Positions 7,198 through 12,112 of a stretch of 12,112 nucleotides of DNA are shown in pieces. Location: NCBI GenBank assembly GCA_945928585.1, contig CAMENQ010000035.1, forward strand, positions 1 through 12,112, read 5' to 3'. The position numbers were made by a program, and so were the translations under genes. The notes below the pieces were generated by a model. It made no database searches, had not been told where the DNA came from, and was given only the letters and a program-made list of their open reading frames with translations. Within the stretch, counting starts at the first letter, position 1, and each line of letters opens with the position of its first letter. Source of the DNA: an uncultured Roseburia sp. (lineage in GTDB: Bacteria; Bacillota; Clostridia; Lachnospirales; Lachnospiraceae).

Positions 7198-7217
7198 AAA
7201 TTCGCGAATGCGAATTT
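7198..7217 (-). terminator. Small hairpin, possible weak minus-strand terminator
   Basis: AAATTCGC (7198-7205), loop GAAT, and GCGAATTT (7210-7217) form a perfect 8-bp stem. Read on the minus strand, the stem ends in T residues continuing to five T (7200-7196) before GG. It could end readthrough transcripts from thiI after the long palindrome. The T tract is short, so the call is tentative. Confidence 0.35.
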
Positions 7218-7219
7218 AT

Positions 7220-7247
7220 AAGTCTCGCTGCCGAGCGAGACTTTTTT
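7220..7247 (+). terminator. Second plus-strand rho-independent terminator
   Basis: AAGTCTCGCT (7220-7229), loop GCCG, and AGCGAGACTT (7234-7243) form a perfect 10-bp stem, ending in six T (7242-7247). It lies about 70 bases after the first HPr-gene terminator with no gene between them, so it is either a backup terminator or the end of an unrecognised short transcript. Confidence 0.75.
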
Positions 7248-7254
7248 ATCCAAA

Positions 7255-7479
7255 GTCTTAAAACGGCACAGAGCAGTCTGTATACATAAGGAGTTATATT
7301 ATACTCTGCAAACAATTCAGAGGTGCTTTTAGCGGAGACGAAATCCACTTCTAACGCAGACTAAGACGTTTCTGAGCGTCTTAGTCTGCGTTAGAAGTTA
7401 GTTCGCCGGAGCGTTACCTCGTTTGCAGAGTATAATATAACTCCTTACGTAGACAGACTGCTCTGTGCCGCTTTAAGAC
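7255..7479. repeat. 225-nt long-armed imperfect palindrome (possible MITE-like element)
   Basis: The outer arms 7255-7313 and 7421-7479 are 59 nt each and reverse-complementary at 56 positions; mismatched pairs are 7263/7471, 7282/7452 and 7286/7448. Inside is GAGGT (7320-7324) facing ACCTC (7416-7420), and at the centre a perfect 22-bp stem. The whole unit folds into one long rod on either strand. The arms include AAGGAGTTATATTATACTC on one side. It contains no gene, ends four bases before the thiI stop codon, and lies in the convergent gap. Long terminal inverted repeats without coding capacity fit a MITE-like insertion, but no clear target duplication is seen. A structured 3' end for the thiI transcript is the alternative. 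Confidence 0.8.
7347..7398. repeat. Perfect 22-bp central hairpin within the long palindrome
   Basis: Positions 7347-7368 and 7377-7398 are exact reverse complements, with an eight-base loop TTTCTGAG. It is not followed by a T tract on either strand, so it is not a standard terminator. It forms the tip of the 225-nt palindrome. Confidence 0.9.
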
Positions 7480-7483
7480 CACT

Positions 7484-8662
7484 TTATTCTGCTATTATGA
7501 CCTCTGTATTTTCTATTGCATTTTTTATAAGCTCATCTATTTTTTCAAGCTTTCGCTCAGATTTTTCTATACCTAAAAGTGTAGGCTTTGTCACCGGATG
7601 CTTTGCAACAAATGTGGTACAGCAGTCCTCAAAAGGCTGTATTGAAATATCATAAGTACCTATCTTTATGGCAATATCTATAATATCCTGCTTGTCAAAT
7701 GCCACTACAGGTCTGTATACAGGTATGGTACATACATCATTTATAACCGCTAACGACTGCATAGTCTGGCTTGACACCTGTCCGATGCTTTCTCCCGTAA
7801 CAAGTCCTAAGCAGCCGCTTTCCTTTGCAAAATGCTCGGCTATCTTAAACATTGCCCTTTTCATTATTATGGTAAGCTCCTCATGTGGACACTGCTCATA
7901 TATATACACCTGAACATCAGTAAAATTCACTACATTTACCTTTATAGGTCCTGAATATTTTGACACCTGCTTTGCAAGGTCTATAACCTTCTGCTTTGCT
8001 CTTTCTGATGTGTATGGCGGTGCATGAAAATATGTTGCCTCAAGCTGTACGCCTCTCTTTGAAATCATATAGCCTGCCACCGGACTGTCTATACCGCCTG
8101 AAAGTAAAAGCATTGCCTTTCCTGCAGTTCCTATAGGCATACCGCCAGGTCCCGGTATAGTCATTGAGTAAATATTAATATGTGTCCTTATTTCTATGTT
8201 TAATAATACCTCCGGGTTATGGACATCTACGGAATACTCTGGAAAAGCATCAAGGACTGCTTCCCCCATATCCATATTTATCTCTACTGAATTTTTAGGA
8301 TAATTTTTTCTTGCTCTTCTGGCATTTACCTTAAAGGTTATTTTTTTATGTCCGTATACCTGCTCCATATATGAAATAACCTGCATTTTAAGGTCATCCC
8401 AGCCATTATCCTCTATCTGTACAAGAGGACATATTCCAACTACTCCAAATACCTTTGTCAGCGCATCCATTACTTCATCATAATCATATTCACTGAGGGT
8501 ATCCACGTATATTCTTCCTACCTCTCTGTATACCTTAAATTCTCCATCAACCTTTTTTAATGCAATATTTATCTGCTTTACAAGTGCATCCTCAAAAAGA
8601 TATTTATTTTTTCCCTTTACACCTATCTCGGCATATTTTATTAAAAATGACTTAAATTCCAT
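7484..8662 (-). CDS. thiI: tRNA 4-thiouridine synthase ThiI (short form without rhodanese domain)
   Basis: This 392-residue protein adenylates U8 of tRNA and transfers sulfur to make s4U. An N-terminal ferredoxin-like plus THUMP region covers about 1-165 (KYAEIGVKGKNKYLFE, then KVNARRARKNYP at 111-122). The PP-loop ATP site is LLLSGGIDSPVAGYM at 185-199, and the downstream GLVTGESIGQVSSQT is at 286-300. A conserved cysteine region, FEDCCTTF (Cys347/348), follows. E. coli ThiI has an extra rhodanese domain of about 100 residues; this one lacks it, as in B. subtilis, where the partner desulfurase NifZ supplies persulfide directly. The desulfurase gene here ends 11 bases upstream. AGAGG six bases before the ATG supports the start. 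The stop is four bases from the long palindrome; the C-terminus (ENTEVIIAE) looks intact. Confidence 0.95.
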   Translation of the reverse strand: MEFKSFLIKYAEIGVKGKNKYLFEDALVKQINIALKKVDGEFKVYREVGRIYVDTLSEYDYDEVMDALTKVFGVVGICPLVQIEDNGWDDLKMQVISYMEQVYGHKKITFKVNARRARKNYPKNSVEINMDMGEAVLDAFPEYSVDVHNPEVLLNIEIRTHINIYSMTIPGPGGMPIGTAGKAMLLLSGGIDSPVAGYMISKRGVQLEATYFHAPPYTSERAKQKVIDLAKQVSKYSGPIKVNVVNFTDVQVYIYEQCPHEELTIIMKRAMFKIAEHFAKESGCLGLVTGESIGQVSSQTMQSLAVINDVCTIPVYRPVVAFDKQDIIDIAIKIGTYDISIQPFEDCCTTFVAKHPVTKPTLLGIEKSERKLEKIDELIKNAIENTEVIIAE

Positions 8663-8673
8663 TGTCTACCTCT

Positions 8674-9828
8674 CTATTTTCTTCTTAATACCCTAAGCTT
8701 TGGTAAAAGTTCCTTTACCATATCTAAGGCATAATCTGTTTCTTCCCTTGTAGTTGTATCACTCAGACTGAATCTTAAGGTTGAATCAAGTGCTTCCTTA
8801 TCCAGACCTATACTTTTTAAGGTAGCGCTTACACTTGGCTTATTTGATGAACAGGCAGAGCCTGAAGATACATAAACTCCCTTTTCCTCCAGTGCATGAA
8901 GCATTACCTCGCTTCTTACGCCAATAAAGGAAACGCTTATTATATGAGGTGCTCCGTCAGTTCCCTTCCTGCTGTTTACCCTTACATCCTCAAGTTCAAG
9001 AAAGCAGTCTGTAAGATAATCCTTAAGTTCCGTCATTACACTTACCTTAGTTTCCATATCAGTATATGCTTCCTTTACAGCCTGTCCAAGTCCTGCAATG
9101 CCCGGTACATTGTCTGTTCCGGAACGCATGCCCCTCTGTTGGCCTCCTCCGAAAATAATAGGTTTTATTTTCACTTTATCAGCCACATACAGAAATCCGA
9201 CTCCCTTTGGACCATGTATCTTATGTCCGCTTACGCTGAGTGCATCTATTTTTAATTTCCTTGGAAGTATTTTATATTTTCCGAAAGCCTGTATGGCATC
9301 TACGTGAAATATAGTATTTGGATTTTTTTCTTTTATTATGCTTCCAATCTCTTCTATCGGCTCTACTGCACCTATTTCGTTATTTACATACATAACGGAA
9401 ACAATGATGGTATCCTCCCTGATGGTATTTTTAAGTTCCTCTGTATCTATCCTTCCGGATTTATCTACATTAAGATATGTAACCTCAAAGCCCTCTTCCT
9501 CAAGATATTTCATCGCTGCCGAAACACTTGCATGCTCTATTGCCGTAGTAATTATATGCTTTCCTGACCTTTTATAAGCCCTTGCAATACCTATAAGTGC
9601 CATATTATTTGACTCTGTACCGCCGGAAGTAAATATAATCTCCTTGTCCTGTACCTTAAGTGATTTTGCAATTATTTCCCTTGCCTCTTTTAAATATTTT
9701 TCTGCTTCTATACCTTTCATATGGAGTGATGAAGGATTTCCATAGTCTTTTGTCATAGTCTTTACTACTATATCCCTTACTCCATCTGACACTTTTGTTG
9801 TTGCTGAATTATCTAAATATGCTTCCAT
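8674..9828 (-). CDS. Cysteine desulfurase (NifS/IscS family, NifZ-like partner of ThiI)
   Basis: This 384-residue PLP enzyme takes sulfur from cysteine and passes it on as a persulfide. It starts MEAYLDNSATTKVSDGV. Other landmarks are FTSGGTESNNMAL at 66-78, the cofactor-contacting histidine in TAIEHASV, HVDAIQAFGK at 175-184, the PLP lysine Lys203 in SVSGHKIHGPKG, and the catalytic Cys327 in SSGSACSS. The tight loop SACSS with few inserted residues and the lack of iscU, iscA or suf genes nearby argue against a general iron-sulfur role. Adjacency to thiI suggests dedicated sulfur donation for s4U8, as with B. subtilis NifZ. It begins seven bases after rsmE, with AAAGG nine bases upstream of the ATG. 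Enzyme identity is firm; the dedicated-partner role is inferred from context. Confidence 0.93.
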   Translation of the reverse strand: MEAYLDNSATTKVSDGVRDIVVKTMTKDYGNPSSLHMKGIEAEKYLKEAREIIAKSLKVQDKEIIFTSGGTESNNMALIGIARAYKRSGKHIITTAIEHASVSAAMKYLEEEGFEVTYLNVDKSGRIDTEELKNTIREDTIIVSVMYVNNEIGAVEPIEEIGSIIKEKNPNTIFHVDAIQAFGKYKILPRKLKIDALSVSGHKIHGPKGVGFLYVADKVKIKPIIFGGGQQRGMRSGTDNVPGIAGLGQAVKEAYTDMETKVSVMTELKDYLTDCFLELEDVRVNSRKGTDGAPHIISVSFIGVRSEVMLHALEEKGVYVSSGSACSSNKPSVSATLKSIGLDKEALDSTLRFSLSDTTTREETDYALDMVKELLPKLRVLRRK

Positions 9829-9835
9829 TTCTGTT

Positions 9836-10573
9836 TTACCTTTCCATCTTAAACATCAATACAGACAGTATGGTCATTCCTGCTGTTTCGGTACGCAGTA
9901 TTCTTCTTCCAAGTGATACTCTTTCTATGCCTGCCTCTACAGCCATCAATACCTCACTCTCATCAAAGCCGCCCTCCGGTCCGATAAATATTCCAACCTT
10001 CATTCCCGGCTGTATTTTGTCTATGACCTGCCTCGTCTCTTTCATATCCCTGTAATGCTCATATGGTATAATGGACATATCCAGACATTCACTGTATTTT
10101 ACAGCTTCCTTAAAGGACATAGGCTCCTTCACGGAAGGTATAATAATTCTTTTTGACTGCTTAGCTGCACTTTCAGAAATGGAATTCCATCTTTTTACCT
10201 TTGAGACAGCCTTTTTGTCATCAAGCTTTACTATGGCTCTCTTTGATGATACAGGGATAATCTCCTTTACGCCAAGCTCCACTGCTTTTTGTATAATAAG
10301 CTCCATTTTATCGCCCTTTGGAAGACACTGAAACAAATAAAATTCTGCGTCCAGTTCACTTCCATCCTCATCAATATTAAGTATCTCTGCCTTTACTTCA
10401 TCTTCGGATATGTCTTCTATTTTACAATAGTAATCCTTATCCACCCCGTTGCTTATAAGAAGCTCCTCTCCCTGCTTCATTCTAAGAACATTTTTTATAT
10501 GGTTTACATCGTTTCCCGTAATGGTAATATATTTATCACCTATATGGCTTTCATCAGTAAAAAAATGGTGCAT
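9836..10573 (-). CDS. rsmE: 16S rRNA (uracil(1498)-N3)-methyltransferase RsmE
   Basis: This 245-residue SPOUT methyltransferase makes m3U1498 in the 30S decoding centre. The N-terminal PUA-like part begins MHHFFTDE and includes HIKNVLRMKQGEELLI at 25-40. The segment FQCLPKGDKMELIIQKAVEL (81-100) plus KRAIVKL (111-117) is typical of the family. The knotted SAM site is IFIGPEGGFDESEV at 195-208, ending with LGRRILRTETAG at 221-232. Length and motif order are normal. It lies 20 bases after prmA and seven before the desulfurase gene; prmA-rsmE adjacency is common in Firmicutes. Confidence 0.95.
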   Translation of the reverse strand: MHHFFTDESHIGDKYITITGNDVNHIKNVLRMKQGEELLISNGVDKDYYCKIEDISEDEVKAEILNIDEDGSELDAEFYLFQCLPKGDKMELIIQKAVELGVKEIIPVSSKRAIVKLDDKKAVSKVKRWNSISESAAKQSKRIIIPSVKEPMSFKEAVKYSECLDMSIIPYEHYRDMKETRQVIDKIQPGMKVGIFIGPEGGFDESEVLMAVEAGIERVSLGRRILRTETAGMTILSVLMFKMER

Positions 10574-10593
10574 TTTTCTTTCCTGCCTTTTTA

Positions 10594-11553
10594 TTATGAT
10601 ATACGTTTTGCCGTAACGCTTGACCAGTCATTCTGTCTTGTTACCTCTACTATTTCAAAATGAGGATTTTCCTCTATAACCTTTACTACCTCGGCCTCCT
10701 TTGTGTCGATAATGCCTGATGTAATAAAATAGCCTCCCATTTTTAAATGCTTTGGTACTATATCCGACAACGGAATAAGTACATCTGCCAGTATATTTGC
10801 CACCACTATATCATAGCACTCAAAGCCTGCCTTTTCTGCCAGAGACTCATCCTCAAGTATGTTTCCTGCATATACACTGCAGCTTTCCTGTGATATATTG
10901 TTTTTTTCCAGATTTTCATATGTTGCGGTTATGGCATTTTCATCTATGTCAATGCCTACTGCAGCTTTTGCCCCAAGCTTTAATGATACTATGGACAATA
11001 TGCCGCTTCCGCAGCCTACGTCAAGTATGTTTGTGTCACTTTGGACATATTTTTTCAGCTGCTTTATACAAAGCTGTGTAGTCTCATGCATACCTGTGCC
11101 GAATGCTATGCCCGGGTCAATCTCAATCATAAGCTTATCCCTGTACTCGTCCTTCATTTCCTCCCATGTAGGCTTTATAACTATATCATCTACCGTAAAT
11201 GATTTAAAATACTGCTTCCAGTTGTTTATCCAGTCCTTGTCCTCTGTTTCACCTTTTTCTATGGTGCATTCTCCCACATCAACAAAATCTGCAAGCTCTT
11301 TTAGACCTTCCTGTATCTCCTTAAGCTTTTCTTCCTCATTCTCTGTTTCTTCCATATAAAAGCTTAAGAATGCTTCTCCCTTATCCTCAGGAAGTTCCGG
11401 AAGAAAGTCAATAAACATCTTCTTTTTGTCCTCCTGGGATAAAGGTATATTATCCTTTATTTCTATACCATCTATCCCCAAATCAATAAGCATACCGCTT
11501 ACTAAATCTGTCGCTGCCGTAGTTGTCTTTAATGTATATTTATTCCATTTCAT
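10594..11553 (-). CDS. prmA: Ribosomal protein L11 methyltransferase PrmA
   Basis: This 319-residue protein trimethylates ribosomal protein L11. The N-terminal substrate-binding domain begins MKWNKYTLKTTTAATDLVSG and includes the family's DKDWINNWKQYFKSF at about 106-119. The hinge and SAM region read DPGIAFGTGMHETTQLC (146-162) and ILDVGCGSGILSI (176-188), and NPPY is replaced by the PrmA-typical VVANILADVL (250-259). The reading frame stays open to 11640, but the start at 11553 fits the family N-terminus and follows AAAGG by about ten bases; the upstream stretch covers the preceding gene's terminator and the candidate promoter. It heads the prmA-rsmE-desulfurase-thiI run. Confidence 0.94.
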   Translation of the reverse strand: MKWNKYTLKTTTAATDLVSGMLIDLGIDGIEIKDNIPLSQEDKKKMFIDFLPELPEDKGEAFLSFYMEETENEEEKLKEIQEGLKELADFVDVGECTIEKGETEDKDWINNWKQYFKSFTVDDIVIKPTWEEMKDEYRDKLMIEIDPGIAFGTGMHETTQLCIKQLKKYVQSDTNILDVGCGSGILSIVSLKLGAKAAVGIDIDENAITATYENLEKNNISQESCSVYAGNILEDESLAEKAGFECYDIVVANILADVLIPLSDIVPKHLKMGGYFITSGIIDTKEAEVVKVIEENPHFEIVEVTRQNDWSSVTAKRIS

Positions 11554-11608
11554 TCTAAAATTACCTTTCCTTTTAAGTTTTCTATTCGGACTAAAACCCA
11601 TACAGTTT

Positions 11609-11637
11609 AGTATGACACAAAAAAGAGTGTTTTTCAA
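11609..11637 (-). promoter_or_regulatory. Candidate promoter of the prmA run, partly inside the upstream terminator hairpin
   Basis: On the minus strand TTGAAA (11637-11632) and CATACT (11614-11609) are separated by 17 bases. The -10 matches only four of six positions but is preceded by TGT, an extended -10 element. The -35 box lies in the loop and one arm of the surface-protein terminator. Modest evidence. Confidence 0.35.
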
Positions 11638-11646
11638 CACTCTTTT
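11619..11646 (-). terminator. Rho-independent terminator of the surface-protein gene
   Basis: AAAAGAGTGTT (11621-11631), loop TTTC, and AACACTCTTTT (11636-11646) form a perfect 11-bp stem. On the minus strand it ends in six T (11624-11619). It starts eight bases after the stop at 11654. Plus-strand use is possible but has a shorter T run. Confidence 0.88.
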
Positions 11647-11653
11647 AATAGAT

Positions 11654-12112
11654 TTATTTTTCTTCTTTCTTTCTGCTTATAACTACAGATGTTATAGAAC
11701 CGCCTAATGCTAATGCTGCCAGTGCAACATAAACAAATATCTTATTATTGTCACCTGTCTGTGGTGCCCCAAGAGGTATTATATCATCTAACTCTATTAA
11801 TTCTTCGTCAGGATCCTCCTCTGATGACGGCTCATCACCTGCAGCAGTGGTTTCCTTACCTAAAGGAATATCATCATCTATGTCTAATATTTCCTCTGTT
11901 GTAGTTTCCTCCTGCTTAGGGTCTGTTGTTTCTTCTTCCTTAGGTGTTGTTGTTTCTTTTCCCAAAGGAATTTCGTCTGTAATTGTTATAACCTCATCTG
12001 GTGTTGTTGTTTCTACCTCTGTTGTTGTGGCCGTTTCTGTAGTTGTTGTTGCGGTTTCGGTTGTTGTTGTTGCTGACTCGGTTGTTGTCGTTGCTGACTC
12101 AGTTGTTGTTGT
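11654..12112 (-). CDS. Cell-wall-anchored surface protein, C-terminal part (Thr/Glu-rich stalk and PxTG sorting signal)
   Basis: Only the last 152 residues are in the window; the N-terminus lies past the right edge. The frame is open across the edge with no start codon context, so the TTG at 11965 is internal. The segment starts as low-complexity Thr tracts broken by ESA, ETA and EVE, typical of a wall-spanning stalk. Three copies of an acidic IPLG motif follow: DEIPLGKETT, DDDIPLGKETT and DDIIPLGAPQTG. The end is a sorting signal: PQTGD (11753-11764 encodes PQTG), a hydrophobic stretch of about 20 residues (IFVYVALAALALGG and onward), then RKKEEK. The residue before PQTG is Ala, not Leu, so it is a variant of LPxTG. 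Sortase anchoring to peptidoglycan is expected. The functional domain is outside the window, so no function is given. Confidence 0.85.
   Translation of the reverse strand, partial: TTTTESATTTTESATTTTETATTTTETATTTEVETTTPDEVITITDEIPLGKETTTPKEEETTDPKQEETTTEEILDIDDDIPLGKETTAAGDEPSSEEDPDEELIELDDIIPLGAPQTGDNNKIFVYVALAALALGGSITSVVISRKKEEK

Noticed and set aside
7154..7348. A 64-codon minus-strand open frame across the hairpin region, starting with GTG
   Set aside because: It crosses the palindrome and both terminator hairpins, has no ribosome binding site, and the translation resembles no protein family.
7248..7483. Target-site duplication flanking the long palindrome
   Set aside because: Left flank (ATCCAAA) and right flank (CACTTTATT) share no convincing direct repeat, so a recent transposition cannot be claimed.
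11554..11640. Upstream extension of prmA by 29 codons
   Set aside because: It would run through the terminator hairpin and candidate promoter, and the family N-terminus begins at the ATG at 11553.
11978..12112. Short tandem GTTGTT-type repeats resembling a CRISPR or tandem array
   Set aside because: They are Thr codons of the stalk in an open frame; there are no unique spacers or constant repeat units.
1..12112. tRNA, rRNA, CRISPR or transposase genes
   Set aside because: None was seen on reading both strands; all longer stretches are explained by the listed genes or by the hairpin region.

Overview
This AT-rich window looks chromosomal and comes from a low-GC Gram-positive anaerobe, most likely a Lachnospiraceae-type member of Clostridia. 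The support is the gene content and order: ireB-ruvX-DUF1292 followed by an MltG-like gene, an O-methyltransferase and a U32 protein, as in the Bacillus subtilis yrzL-yrrK-yrzB-yrrL-yrrM-yrrN-yrrO locus. RNase J, a YlbF-family protein, AGGAGG-type ribosome binding sites and a clostridial-style cell-wall sorting signal agree. The genus is not determinable by eye. I see no phage, plasmid, CRISPR or classical insertion-sequence genes.

Layout, left to right. Positions 1-6724 hold a nine-gene minus-strand run, transcribed from right to left: mtaB, ireB, ruvX, DUF1292, RNase J, a YlbF-family gene, a truncated MltG-like membrane protein, trmR and trhP (cut by the left edge). Spacings are short or negative, which suggests an operon. 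Positions 6725-6871 are a divergent intergenic region with a strong plus-strand promoter that carries a perfect inverted repeat between its -35 and -10 boxes. Positions 6872-7105 encode an HPr-like protein that keeps the regulatory serine motif but lacks the active-site histidine. Positions 7106-7483 are a non-coding convergent gap full of hairpins, including a 225-nt long-armed imperfect palindrome. Positions 7484-11553 hold a second minus-strand run: prmA, rsmE, cysteine desulfurase and thiI. Positions 11654-12112 hold the C-terminal part of a Thr/Glu-rich surface protein with a PxTG sorting signal, followed by its own terminator.

Most recognisable genes modify the decoding machinery: MtaB (ms2t6A at tRNA position 37), cysteine desulfurase plus ThiI (s4U8), TrhP plus TrmR (5-hydroxyuridine then 5-methoxyuridine at wobble position 34), RsmE (m3U1498 of 16S rRNA) and PrmA (ribosomal protein L11). 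RNase J, the YlbF-like protein and RuvX add RNA decay and rRNA processing. IreB and the MltG remnant point to envelope and Ser/Thr-kinase signalling.

The core genes are ordinary. The parts worth a second look are the long palindrome beside thiI, the His-less HPr with its palindromic operator, the MltG protein without a catalytic domain, and the RNase J/YlbF pair placed inside a conserved locus. I did not find a wholly new multi-gene system.
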